Below, in pieces: positions 28,683-40,677 of a stretch of DNA of 64,000 bases. Made by a program: the position numbers and the translations under genes. The notes beneath the pieces are model-generated. The model saw nothing but the letters and a program-made list of their open reading frames with translations, was not told the origin of the DNA and ran no database searches. Origin of the DNA: Echeneis naucrates (lineage: Eukaryota; Chordata; Actinopteri; Carangiformes; Echeneidae); NCBI RefSeq assembly GCF_900963305.1, contig NC_042532.1, forward strand, positions 7,399,207 through 7,463,206, given 5' to 3'. Within the stretch, counting starts at the first letter, position 1. Each line of letters opens with the position of its first letter.

Positions 28683-31600
28683 ATGGCGCTTACTTCCCAG
28701 GGAACAAAGAAAAAAGTTTGCTACTACTATGATGGTGAGTACTTACGGGCCTGCACTTTGGACAGCCGACGGACTCTCCGGGAAAACCGGCCACTTTGCG
28801 TCAACAAACGTTGCAGTTTGATTTCGCCTGCTGCTAACCGGGCACGTTAGCTAACCGAGTTAGCTTCGAGCCTCCGGCTGCTCTCACCAGTCTGACGCCG
28901 AGTCCGCACACGCTTTTAACCACCACCAATACCGGATCGCTTTCCCTAAATGCAATGTTTGTTTTTTTTAATGCACACCTCTTTCACGTTTCTGTGCCTG
29001 AGCACACGTCTTCATCAAGATTAGTTAACGTTACAAGCTAGCGAGCTAACAATGGGAACGCGAATAGTTCATTGTCACCGCAATTAACGTCAGCACTAAG
29101 CTAACAGTAACGCGGCTCGCGTAGCTTCCTCCAAATGCCGGCCAGCTTCCCAGAATATAATATCTTTGGTCAGTAATCTTTGTGAAAGTAATCCAAACGA
29201 GCACGACAAAGGTGATTTGATGGGACAGTGAGAGGTCCGGCTGCAGTATCATAACACACATACAGGGTTGAATTGTTGAGTCCCGTCACTTAGCTCTTCA
29301 GTGCATCGACGTCCATTGCCCAGACACACATTTTGTGCTCACTTCATGCATACATCTGTTCAGCTCTCCAAATTAAAATTCACTAATAATACAACCTCTT
29401 CTTTTCTCTCATTGTAGGTGACGTTGGGAATTATTACTACGGGCAGGGGCATCCCATGAAGCCCCACCGAATCCGCATGACACACAACCTGTTGCTCAAC
29501 TATGGCCTCTACAGAAAGATGGAGATATATGTATGTTAAGTTAGATTAACAGGTGGCTCCGTCCGATCAGTGGAGTTTGTCTTTGGGTCTGAGTCTCAGG
29601 AACTTGTCCCCTGTTTTTCAGCGTCCACACAAAGCGAGTGGTGAGGAAATGACCAAGTATCACAGCGATGACTACATCAAATTCCTGCGTTCAATCCGAC
29701 CAGACAACATGTCAGAGTACAGCAAACAGATGCAGAGATGTAAGTTTGACTGTGGGCGAAATGAATCGAGCTGTCTTAAGATATACTGTGCTCACTTGCA
29801 TGCTGTTGCCTTGCAGTTAATGTGGGGGAGGACTGTCCAGTGTTTGATGGTTTATTTGAGTTCTGCCAGCTCTCAGCAGGGGGCTCAGTTGGTAAGTTGT
29901 TCTTCCCTCAACACCATTCTTACAAACATGCTATGGTGCACTTTAATCTCGCCATCACTGCCTCAGTAATCTGTTTAGTTTAATAAAAGCAGGCTGTTAA
30001 TTCTTTGCCTCCTTGCTGTGGTCCAGCTGGTGCTGTGAAGTTGAACAAACAGCAGACAGACATTGCGATCAACTGGGCTGGGGGTCTGCACCATGCCAAG
30101 AAGTCTGAGGCATCTGGGTTTTGCTACGTTAATGACATTGTACTGGCTATCCTGGAATTACTGAAGTAAGTACAAAGGATCTATTGGAGCCACTCAAGAA
30201 CAAAGTTGTTTTGAATTATTAGACAGTACTCTGAATGGTTGGTCAAATTAAAAAGTCCTTGTGGCGTTTAAGTAGATGAACATTAAAGCTCTTTCCCCAC
30301 TTTTTAGATACCACCAGAGAGTTCTGTACATAGATATCGACATCCATCATGGGGATGGTGTTGAAGAGGCGTTTTACACCACAGACCGTGTTATGACAGT
30401 TTCTTTCCACAAGTATGGAGAGTACTTCCCTGGCACAGGCGATCTGAGGGTAGGACTTTAATTTAGTTGGTAGATTAAAGCCATGTTGCAGTTATAATAC
30501 ACCAAGTTGATATTTGTCTTGTTCTCTGCAGGACATTGGTGCTGGGAAAGGCAAATATTATGCCGTGAATTATCCACTGAGGGATGGGATTGATGATGAG
30601 TCATATGAAGCCATATTCAAACCTGTGAGTAAATAATTTTCTTACTGGCCACATTTCCTCAAGAGGTTCAGATATATTTGAAAGTGGTGGTTGTTGTTTG
30701 TGTAGATCATGGCCAAGGTGATGGAGATGTACCAGCCGAGCGCAGTGGTTCTGCAGTGTGGAGCTGATTCTTTGTCAGGAGACAGGCTTGGTTGCTTTAA
30801 CCTTACCATTAAAGGTAATTGAAATATGATGTTAAAATACCAGCAAATATCTATCACTGTCTTAAATGACCCAGAGGAACTAAAGGTGTTTTTCTTACAC
30901 ATTTTGATAATCCCTCTCCATGATTTCTGGTCAGGCCATGCTAAGTGTGTCGAGTACATGAAGAGCTTCAACCTCCCACTGCTAATGCTTGGTGGGGGGG
31001 GCTACACTATTCGCAATGTGGCACGGTGCTGGACTTATGAAACTGCTGTAGCTCTTGATTCCTCCATCCCCAATGGTGAGTCAGTATGCTCAAGTTGTAT
31101 TAAATATATGCAATCTGGTAACGTGTATAATACATAATCAGTATATATTGTATATGAAATATACAATTAAAAGAAATGATCAGTTGATTAAACTAAGACA
31201 GCTTCTCACATATGTCAATGTTCTTATTTTAATTTGTCAAATTTTGAATAGTTTTGGTAATCACAGATGTTTTTAAACATCTTTTTGTGCTATAATAAAA
31301 GACATTTGTCTTTTTGTGATGGATAAGAGTAGTCAGTAATAAAAAAATAATCCTTACCCCAACTTCCTTAGTAGACTCTTCAGTTATTCTTGTCATTGAC
31401 ACAAAAGTATAGCCAAAAAAAAAAAAAAAAAAAAACCTCTTTCAATTTCACAGAGCTCCCGTACAATGACTACTTTGAATACTTCGGTCCAGACTTTAAG
31501 CTGCACATCAGCCCTTCCAACATGACCAACCAGAACACCAACGACTATTTGGAGAAGATCAAGTGAGTTCATGAAAGGGTCATTCAAATTGCAAAATTTT

Positions 31601-32515
31601 TTTCTCTGAATGTGTTACACAATTAACATTGCACACCATCAGCTGAAGAATGATTCACAGATTTCAGCAGCAACTGCAGTAGCGTAAATGTTTCTTGTAT
31701 AGTGATTGAAAAGTTGAGAACATAATCAGAAGAAGTCTTTGATTTTATCTGCTTTGATCACTTTGTGAACGATATATTCAACCTGCTTTTTCTTCTTCAG
31801 GCAACGCTTGTTTGAGAACTTGCGCATGCTGCCACATGCCCCAGGGGTGCAGATGCAAGCCATCCCTGAGGATGCTGTGCAAGAAGACAGTGGAGACGAG
31901 GATGAAGAAGACCCCAACAAACGCATCTCCAGTAATAACCTTTTTGTGGGCATTTTTTCACCATCTAAAAAGTCTGCATTGTGTTGTAAAGTGTCAAATT
32001 TTAACTGTCCTGTCTTCTGATCGTGTAGTCCGTGCTCATGACAAGAGGATAGCTTGTGAGGAGGAATTTTCTGACTCAGAGGATGAAGGTGAAGGAGGTC
32101 GCAGAAACGCAGCCAGCTTCAAGAAAGCCAAGCGAGCCAAAACGGAAGGGGAAAAAGAGGGAGAAGAAAAGGAGAAGAAAGGTGAGGAGGAAACAAAAGG
32201 TATCTATCCTTTTTGTTTTTTGTTTGTTTTTAATTTCACCCTCTTTTTAAATAGATCTTGTAATGATCTCATTAATTCAGAATATATTAGTACTACCCTG
32301 AATTATCTTGATGGCCATAATTTTTTTCTCTCACTTTGTTACAGAAGTGAAAGAAGAAGAGAAGGTGCCAGAGGAGGAGAAAATGGACACATCAAAGTGA
32401 GAAAGTGCACACATTCATTGACCATGTTTTCCAGCAAGTGGCTGATGAGCGGGAGTGCTAATTATTACCTTACTCTGGGTCTTGTAGGCCAAAAGAGGAA
32501 TCCAAGACACCTTGA
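28683..32515 (+). CDS. hdac1: Histone deacetylase 1
   Basis: Fourteen coding exons: 28683-28734, 29418-29530, 29622-29739, 29817-29891, 30027-30165, 30308-30449, 30532-30624, 30706-30814, 30935-31075, 31454-31562, 31801-31931, 32029-32199, 32345-32396, 32488-32515. They sum to 1473 nt (490 aa plus stop). HDAC1 removes acetyl groups from histone lysines in Sin3, NuRD and CoREST complexes in the nucleus. The catalytic pocket is intact: His141/His142 (HHAKK), the Asp/His/Asp zinc ligands ([17 protein letters not shown]) and the Gly-rich loop with its Tyr (GGGGYT). The C-terminus is acidic with the [15 protein letters not shown] casein-kinase-2-like segment and Lys-rich tail. Exon 12 has a second in-frame donor at 32181. 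The donor after 32396 overlaps a TGA that would end the protein if the intron were retained. Confidence 0.96.
31414..31435 (+). repeat. A-run just upstream of hdac1 exon 10
   Basis: About 22 A residues end 18 bases before the acceptor of exon 10 (31454), occupying the usual branch-point and early pyrimidine-tract zone. Confidence 0.8.
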
Positions 32516-33737
32516 GGTCCTCAGCATCCAATGATAACAGAGCAGCTGATCAGATCGGATTTTTTTTGGCTTGATCTTCTTTCCAGGTTGTTGCTCTGGC
32601 AATTGGTAATGGACTATACATTTGTAATGAAAGATCCTACTCCTTCAGATGCGATGAGGATCTTTACATGTTTTTCTAGGACAACTTTTCAACTTTGTTG
32701 ATTATGGACTAGAGTCAAACTGAGTGTTTTTGAGTATTTTTTTTTTTTTTTTTTTTAATGCTGTTATTTTTTGTGCTGGATCTTCTTAAGCAATGATGTG
32801 CTTTTCCCCATGTGAAGCAACTCTGTAAAGATGGCTTAGTACATGTATGCTTTTATATATCTAATTGATTTAATTTATTTAAATCATAGATATTTTGGTT
32901 ACTGTGTTGTTTTTTCAGTCTCACTTTAGTCCTGTGCCTTTTTGAATATGTAGTTTAAGCATGTTTGTACAATAGCTCCTTTTCTTTAATACAATGTGTC
33001 ATTGGTCATGCCTGCTAAGGTCACCAAAAATGGTTAAGGGGATTGTCCAAACCAATGTACCTCTTACATGTCCCAATATAAGTTCATTATGTTATATCTA
33101 ATGTTTAATAGGATGTGTCTTTACCTGACAAAGTGAAAAGGTCCTTGGTAAATTTCTGTGACTCACAATGTTGAAAATGTTTGGGTCCAGCATCAGGTTT
33201 AGACTCCAGTTTGGACTTCGGTGTCCAATTTAATGTATAGTACTTGGTGTAAGATGGGAAGGAACACAAATGCCAGAATTCATACATTTGTTGTATATAT
33301 TTGTAGTAAGTGTTTCACCAGAGAGCTTGAAATGTCATTCAAATCTGCCAGACCCCAGTGTGTGACCACATTTTAAACAATAAAAACTGCCATAAGAAGT
33401 GAAGAGTCATAATGTCTGGTTTGAGGTAATGTATGCTTCTTACATTTTTAAAAATAAGCATTCTGAAGTGAAGATACACATGACAAATTTCTGTACTTTT
33501 AAAATTATACAAACAAGCTGACCTTTTCAAAACAAAACAGCAGTGTTACATCAGATAAAAAAACCCTACTTTTTACGTAGAAGGAAATAAATGTCACTAT
33601 TACTTTTGCTTACGTCCCCCAAATGTCCTTCAGACATTCAGCGTGTAACAGACACGTGAACTAAATGAACTCTCAAGATGGTGTCTTATCCAGTCAGACC
33701 CAGCAGTTGGCAGACTACATTACCAGGTTTAGCTACT
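32516..33737. other. Convergent 3' UTR region, hdac1 (+) and tmem54 (-)
   Basis: It holds the hdac1 3' UTR, including a T20 run (32737-32756) and an AATAAA at 33379-33384 that would give an approximately 870-base 3' UTR. The facing tmem54 3' UTR is short, with no clear minus-strand AATAAA. No additional gene is visible. Confidence 0.5.
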
Positions 33738-36700
33738 TCAGAGCCACTCACTCTGCTGCACTACAGTGCTGTCATCCAGCAGTTCATCCTGCTCTGCAGG
33801 CTCAGCTGTAGGGGTGACCTCTGGATCTTTCCCTGGCTTCGGAGTTGGAGTTTCGACATTTCTTTGGATACGCACCTGAAACAGTAAATGTGAATAAAAA
33901 GTGAGATATCAGAGAATATCCATGATTTAGCAGAGCAGAGTGAATTGCATGTATGGAATGTTTTTAACTATATATGGATATTTGGGAAAATGGTTAAAAG
34001 AAGATGTTAATTACCAGTCACTGCTCCAAACTTGAGGCCAAAATGAAAACTCAGTCACAGCTTAATATTTTTTTTAATGTTTGTATGTTTTGTTTTTTTA
34101 TGTTTTTCAAACCCCACATACAGCAAGTAATCCGTAGAATTTGTAAAAATCTGTCTGGCTAATGATAAGGTGCTGCTTTTATTCCAGTAAGCCACGACAC
34201 AAGTCATAGAAACCAACATGAAAATTGTTTACAACACAGTTTAAAAGTTTCAGGTTGAGTGGCTGCTCAGCAGGTTCTGCAACAGCTGCCATTAAAATTT
34301 TGTTTTACCATAATGTTGGTAATATTGGTCCAAATAATAATAATAAAAAAAAACTGGCCACATATGAGATAAACATGAACAGGCATTTGTGAGGGCCATG
34401 ACAGCGAGACAGCATGAGATGGGGCAGACAGTTATGTTGCTGTGGTCACCCATCATCACTGGTTTCTGTTGTCTGTCTAAATTAGCTTCAGTGTGTGTAC
34501 CACTAAATCTTATGTTGGAATTGTTGTTGTTTAATGCTGAGTTACAATGTTGTTTTTGTCATAATGTCATAGTCAGATGAGAAATATCAGTTTTTTCCTG
34601 TAAAAGTAAGTTGCCATGTGCATTTTTCTGTCTGATGTAAATATATGAACCAACCGTTTGACTGAACTTGTTATGACAAGACGTATTACTGTCTTGCATA
34701 ACATAGGATCTACACTCTCGCTAGAAATGCAAAAACACTGCCTGATGGGACGATGGCTCACCCTCCTAGCATGGATCGGCCTCCTCCTGCATGGGCACAG
34801 GTAGAGGAACGAAGTGCAGACTGCAAAGCAGCGGAATGAAAACACCATTTCTACCACGGACATCAGAATGAGTGGCACCCACAGAATGATCGTAGTTGCC
34901 TGGTCAAGACAAATACCACAGTACGTAAATGATCGATAGCTGTTTTTTTCCCCAGCAGATCAAGTCACTGTCAAAACTACCAGTGAATAAATACATAAAT
35001 ACTCACATATATACGGGTGGGGTCGAAGGGGCATTCATATGTGATGCTAGAGGAGACGAACTCATTAAAATTCCTGCAGTGTGTAAAAAGGCTCTTGCCT
35101 TTATCAATAATGGCCTTTACCACAGACACTGACAAGCCCAAGGTGGAGGCAAGTGCCAGGAGACCAGCCAGGAAACCAAAGACGAGCAGGACCCATTTCT
35201 GCAAAGCCAACATCATAACAAGCTAATCAAAATCAACAAGTGTTGAGGCAAAAAATAAAATAGTTATACTAATTTGCTGAATGCTTTTTACTTCAGGGCA
35301 GATAAATGGCTTCACTTTCTGAAGTAAACGAAAGAGGGAAGCAGGACAACATATTCCACAAAATTCTTTTGAAAGAATTCTCTGCATATGTACCAGTGAA
35401 ATTGGATCCAAACTTTTGAGTGGTACTTTATGGCTATATATTTTAACAGATTTAAATCCATATCTCCACATAGCATTCACTCAAAACAAAGGTCAAGTTC
35501 AAACTGGATCCAGAATACGACAGAGAGTGGTGGCTAAAGGAGGGAGAAGCCGGATTTACCAGGATCCTCTTTTTCTTGTTTTTGGACAGGAGAATTCCTA
35601 TTATTCCACCAATAATTCCCTAAGAGACACAAGAAGTCACACATTCAGTAAGAAAGGGCACATTTGGAGATTAAAGATTTCCATTTATTGACACAACTTA
35701 CAGGTATTAGCTGTTTTCTGATCAGGCTCTAACAACAAATTAGTAAATATTTTTCCAGTCTGATGAGATAAACCTAATTATGACCCACTGATATATGTTA
35801 CATTCAAAATAATTTGCAATATTTATGCATATGTCCTGCCACTTACCACCAAGCCTGCCACCATGGCAATGACATTAGAGATGGCGTAGACCATGGTGCG
35901 GGCCTGCTCATGCACATTGATGTGCCTGAGCACAGCACCGTGGACCAGTGCTCCAAGAACAAAGTTGACATGTCCCACCAGCACCAGCCCCAGCCCCATT
36001 TTCATCAGGGCTTTGTTGTCCTTGAGGTTGGCACAGCATATTCCTAGAGGAAGCAGAAATGTGTTGCATTAGGCTCTGCACATCGTGACCTCTGCCAAGT
36101 TTTTTGCTGGCAGGGACTAAGAGAAGAAATGGTGTAATGACATTGTGCACATTTCTTTACTAAACAAGATCTGAATTATAGAACAAGCTGCAACTGCACT
36201 ACTGACATCTCATGAGAACTGACTTTATTACAGCATTTCAGTTTCAGTAAAGTGTAAAGGAAGTGGGCCAGTGGTTAGGACACCATAGCAACACTTGAGA
36301 ATAAGGCAGCAACCACAATTATCCCCGGCCCCTGCAGCGCTGACGGGGAAACCTCATGCACAGCGACAGCAAAAACCTGCATCTATGGTTCAGAGAGGGG
36401 GTCTGACAGAGATTGTGTTGCATTATTCGTTCCCTCCTCTGAGGAACAGTGCAGCACCCACCCCTGGAGCCCACGTATAGCCCTCCTGAACCAAACCAGA
36501 CAAAGCCTTGGGTGGGGTGTTCAACCTGGCCTGAGGGGGGGAGCAGGGACAGATAATGGCCCCCGTCCCTCTGCTGACTGCTGTGGAAATACTCACTGTG
36601 TTTTAGGTCATAATACTCTTTGTCTAATGATAGCTGCTTACTACACTGTAGGGTGGAACCATTTGTAACGCATCAAAGCACAATCGTGAATCCCATATAG

Positions 36701-36940
36701 CCCGTCCTGCACAAAACATTTCATTTCGCTGAAGGTTGAAACTCCAAATGATTTACCAAGCTGACTTCTTGGCCTAAATTAAACAGTTTCCACTAACAAA
36801 TTCTGGAAAACTGCACTCCGTGCGGTAAAGACAAAAGGAAGGCACAGACCGCGCCTTAAAAACGTTATCCTGCTCCATAGACCTGCAGTCCGTCGCTGAT
36901 CAGAAACAACCACACAAGTTCACTTACCAAGATATACCAT
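33738..36940 (-). CDS. tmem54: TMEM54/KRTCAP3 family four-pass membrane protein
   Basis: Six coding exons in transcript order: 36940-36928, 36043-35847, 35619-35560, 35198-35007, 34899-34762, 33875-33738. They total 738 nt (245 aa plus stop), all in phase. Four hydrophobic segments are visible: one around LGLVLVGHVNFVLGALV, one around ISNVIAMVAGLV into GIIGGIIGILL, one around WVLLVFGFLAGLLALA, and one around ILWVPLILMSVVEMVF. The family signature CPFDPTRIY precedes the last membrane span. The C-terminal tail is Pro/Glu/Asp-rich. Synteny (LCK-HDAC1-TMEM54 on human 1p35) favours TMEM54. Yet GHVN..LGA..HG.VLRH and the ELLD...W end resemble KRTCAP3 more closely, so the exact ortholog is open. Function in the family is poorly known. 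Confidence 0.85.
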
Positions 36941-37077
36941 GGTGGAGTCTTATATCAAATTAGTGCACAAGTTGTGTTGAAGTCATTTCTGACAGCTTGT
37001 TTACACGCTACTAGTCGTTGGTCCTTGTCTTCCTCTATTACCGCTCACCTGCCGACGCACACGTACGTATCCAGAAG

Positions 37078-37087
37078 CCCCGCCCCC
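37078..37087 (-). promoter_or_regulatory. tmem54: GC box (Sp1-type) upstream of tmem54
   Basis: CCCCGCCCCC on the plus strand (GGGGGCGGGG on the minus) lies about 140 bases upstream of the tmem54 ATG, in a CpG-richer patch. It is consistent with the core promoter of the minus-strand gene. Confidence 0.4.
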
Positions 37088-37642
37088 AATACCTGTACAG
37101 ACGTCACATTCCAGAAGGGGCAGAGGGAGGGGCTTTAACTTTAGCGTAATAATGCTGCTCTCGTGACAACTTCTCATGTTTGAGGATCGTCTACTTCAAA
37201 GTGAAATAACAAGAAAAAGTTTGTAAGTTTGCAGGACATTACCGAGATTGACGGTGACCCTTTTCTCCAAATGTAAAAATCTATGCAGTGTAAAGCCCCA
37301 GTCCTTTCTTTCCTTAAAGCTTTCTTTTACACATTTATTTCCTGTTTTCACTTCTTCTGGAAAAAAAAGATCAGAAAATGGAAGTAAACATGGGGTATTC
37401 CCTAATGTAAATGTGAAGCAGACAGTACAGTAATAGACACATGATTTTATCTTAAAAGTTTACAGCTGCATTGTGATCTTTAAAACATTGTGAAAACATG
37501 CCAGATTTGAAATGATTTGAAATTTTCACAATATTTATATGAGCAAGATGCATAGTTTCCCTAATAGTTTGTTTATTGTAAACACCTCCTGTGAAGCAAT
37601 AATACACACAAAAACAGCAACTGTGGTGTTGAGGTTGAGACC

Positions 37643-37726
37643 CATCTGATCACAGTTGTTAGCTCGATTGCCTACACCTGTCCTTCCTGCCACTGCACCT
37701 TATTAATGTCACACTAGCGGCAGCTG
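37643..37726 (+). promoter_or_regulatory. E-box cluster upstream of the zp3-like gene
   Basis: Four CANNTG motifs occur within 84 bases: CATCTG 37643, CAGTTG 37653, CACCTG 37675 and CAGCTG 37721. They end 37 bases before the ATG. Vertebrate zona pellucida genes are known targets of the oocyte factor FIGLA through proximal E-boxes. Use here is inferred. Confidence 0.4.
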
Positions 37727-37762
37727 AGTCAACAGAGTGCCTGGTCCACTTTGAGTTTTACA

Positions 37763-38528
37763 ATGGGGATTCTAGAGCTATTTCTTTGGCTTTTGTTTGG
37801 GCGTTTTGTTGTGGTGGCCTCTACGATAAAAGAAGAGGATGCTCCATTTTCCCAGCGTTTTAAAGAGTTTTTTGGAGATCTCATGCCTTTTCCATTTGAA
37901 AGGAATTTTGATTTGACTCCGTATGACACCATCTTCAGCTCCTGGCAATCCCAAACCCCTGACTTTCACATGCTTGCTGAGTTCCCTCCCATCATGAATG
38001 TTCCCAGAGTTCAGGTGTTTTGTGATGAATATCGGCTGACTGTGCTGGTTGATCGACAGTCCCATGGTGTCATGCTGTCTATGGAGGAGATACAACTGGG
38101 TGATGGCTGCTATAGCAATGGCGAGCAACCCAACCAATTTGTGTTCACATACAGTGTGAATGAGTGTGGAACTACATATGTGGTGAGCTAAACCGACTTG
38201 TCTTTATTTCCAACCCTTTTATAAGGACTCTTCTAAAACTGCTGTGTCTTGCAGATCCAAAATGGCTTGAAAATATTGACAAACTCTCTCCACTTGAATC
38301 TCAAAACTCTGAACTGGTGGCAAACTCCTTCCACAGTACAAATCACCTGCATCCCAAACAGGTGAGCTAGCAAAACATCTCATGATTTTACATACTGAAC
38401 TTATCTACTTAACTGTGCTAAAGACAAATGCTTGTCTTTTCAGGTTTTCTGAAAATGCTGTCTTTTTCACCTCAATGATGCCTGCTGAGACTGGCAAGAG
38501 CTTTAACATTGAGGCCATGAATCGTGAG

Positions 38529-38575
<47 letters not shown>

Positions 38576-39318
38576 AGATTCTGTTTAAGTTTTTTTAGTA
38601 TCTTATTTTTTTGTTTCCAACAGCATCTTGGACTAGTGCTGCCCAGTCAAATGTCTATGACAGAGGCCACGTTGTCAACCTCCAGGTTTCTTCTCAAACC
38701 AGGCCTGATCAGCAGCTTTTCATCCAATCCTGCTTTGTCTCTGCGTCCCCTGAGCCTCAAGCCAAACCTAGACATTCACTCATAATGAATAAAGGGTAAG
38801 AAGCCCATCTGCGGTTTATCCTTTCTTGGCTGTGGCTCATTTTCACCGTAGTTACACGTCTTCATTCCAGCTGTGCAGCTCCGTTGGGGTCTCCTCATCC
38901 TATTGTACAATTTGTGGCCTCAAACAGAAGGGATGTGGTTAATTTTGTTCTGAACACATCTTATCTCATGTCTCAGGTGAGTTTAATTTAAAAAAAAAAA
39001 AAAAAAAAGGGGCTCACTGGCATGTTTTTGCTGATCTGATGTGACCTTATGACCTCTTCCTCCCCATAGCTGTACATCCACTGCAGTGTGCTCATCTCAG
39101 CCCAGGGTGTCACCTCTGGCTCCAAATCCTGCAACTACAACATAATCCAGTCAAGGTAGAGTACTGTTAATCAAACCACATCTTGTGACTTTGAGTCTTG
39201 CAGTGTTCACTTTCCCTTTCAGGTGGGAGGACCTAAGTGGAGATGTTGAGGTGTGTGAATGCTGTAGCGTAAAATGTAAAGGACCATCAGTCAGACAACT
39301 TCCTGAAGGTCAGCATTG

Positions 39319-39357
<39 letters not shown>

Positions 39358-40282
39358 CCCCCCTCCCTTCCTCTCTGACCCAAGAGAGGAAGGGAGAAAA
39401 AAGTAGAGTAGTGGATATGAGTCTGGTTTAGCTCAGTGGCTCATAAATCCATGTATATGTATTTTCAGATGCCAAGGCTACTGTCAGCATGGGGCCCTTA
39501 GTAGTTGTTGACAAAGACACCAAGATGAGCATCAACTCTGATGTCCCAGACACACAAGAAGCCAACCCTGGTCCCTCAGGTACTGCTGAAGAGACAGACG
39601 ATGTGGTTTCTGGTACTTCTACATCAAGAAGTGCGCTTTCCTCTCCTCCACACGGGATAGTGGTTGTGAGTCATGATCCAGTTACCAGATTGACCCTCTG
39701 GCTACCTGGACAGGTGTATGATGCGGAACAGAGCCACAACATTGGTGCTGAGTCTGACAATTTGGCAGTCCAGTTAAAGGAAAGCAACCTATCAGACAAC
39801 CTTCCTGTGCCACAATCAAGTACAGATCGGGAGTTTCCTTTGGATGCAACCACCAACAAGATCAACAGCCCTCTGTCATCTGAGATGAGTGAAAATGGCC
39901 CACACCAGATTGACTCTAACCAAACCAGAGACGAGCTGGCTCAACTACAGGTTGCTACAGCTGTGATTCCCCAAGAAGAGACAAATGACCGACCGATAAT
40001 TCGCTCCAAAATTAAATTTGCCAAAGGCATTGATGGATCCCAGACGTTGACTTACGAGGAAGAAGTGAAGCAACAAAAGGAGAGGGGTGGGCTCAGATGT
40101 GGAATGAACTGTCTTAAAAGAAAACAGGAGCCCAGACTGAAGGGACTGCACTCTATTTTCTTGGCTTTGTTGAGGTACCTTTAACTTGCTATATTTTTGT
40201 TAGTTGTATTGTTGCAATGATCTGAATATCTTTGAGTTAATGTATATATTCTTTCCTCAGGCGGATGAACAAAGCAGAATAA
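37763..40282 (+). CDS. zp3: Zona pellucida sperm-binding protein 3-like (ZP domain egg-coat protein)
   Basis: Nine coding exons: 37763-38182, 38255-38361, 38444-38523, 38624-38795, 38871-38976, 39070-39155, 39223-39308, 39469-40174, 40261-40282. They sum to 1785 nt (594 aa plus stop), in phase. A signal peptide (hydrophobic residues about 4-19) precedes a ZP domain beginning at VPRVQVFCDEYRLTVLV. ZP-N carries the usual Cys pattern. ZP-C includes the ZP3-type WEDLSGDVEVCECC segment and the ATVSMGPLVV sequence. The 706-base exon 8 adds a Ser/Thr/Glu-rich tail of about 200 residues, longer than typical ZP3 (about 420 aa). No strong transmembrane segment is seen, as in many fish ZP proteins. An AATAAA follows 40 bases after the stop. 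The exact zp3 subfamily (for example zp3d) is not resolved. Confidence 0.88.
38531..38568 (+). repeat. T38 homopolymer in zp3-like intron 3
   Basis: An uninterrupted run of 38 T residues starts eight bases after the exon 3 end at 38523. Confidence 0.85.
39323..39357 (+). repeat. T35 homopolymer in zp3-like intron 7
   Basis: A run of about 35 T residues starts 15 bases after the exon 7 end at 39308 and is followed by a C-rich patch. Confidence 0.85.
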
Positions 40283-40321
40283 CCGGATCCTCATGCCTGT
40301 TTTATGATAAATTTCGGACTA

Positions 40322-40327
40322 AATAAA
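40322..40327 (+). other. Polyadenylation signal, zp3-like gene
   Basis: AATAAA lies 40 bases after the stop codon, giving a very short 3' UTR typical of abundant egg-coat transcripts. Confidence 0.6.
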
Positions 40328-40595
40328 CGCACAGAAAACGACTTTGAATACTTCAACTTTTTTCTCTCCTCTCCAAAGGCTAACTCTTGATCCACCATAT
40401 ACAAATAAGCCTGTAGAAACTGTCCATGGTAAGCTTGAGTATTCCCACCCAGATGTCGCTGTGGGGAGCTGAGCTCTGTAGTTAGGACAGTACAGTGTGC
40501 GCTCTCCCTTTTACACCGCATGCTCAGTTTCTTTTTTTTTTTCTCCCCATCCCAAGTTTGACCCAGGCCACTATTTCCTCCGCACCGCCACTCTC

Positions 40596-40635
40596 TATAA
40601 AGTGCCCATGCTTTCCTCACGCAGTCTCTTTCCCC
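40596..40635 (+). promoter_or_regulatory. pabpc4: Putative pabpc4 core promoter: TATA box and TOP start
   Basis: TATAAA at 40596-40601 is followed about 30 bases later by CTCTTTCCCC at 40626-40635, which fits a 5' terminal oligopyrimidine start site. Cytoplasmic poly(A)-binding protein mRNAs are known TOP mRNAs under mTOR control. The predicted 5' UTR is about 515 bases. Confidence 0.5.
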
Positions 40636-40677
40636 GGCCACAAATCAACCGTGAGCGTCTAACTCACTGCTCCGGAA

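Noticed and set aside
31812-32534. 240-aa plus-strand open frame in hdac1
   Set aside because: It begins in the wrong frame of exon 11 and reads through introns; only the part over exon 12 coincides with the real hdac1 frame.
39185-39406. Open frame with a poly-Phe run
   Set aside because: It reads through zp3-like exon 7 into the T35 homopolymer of the intron.
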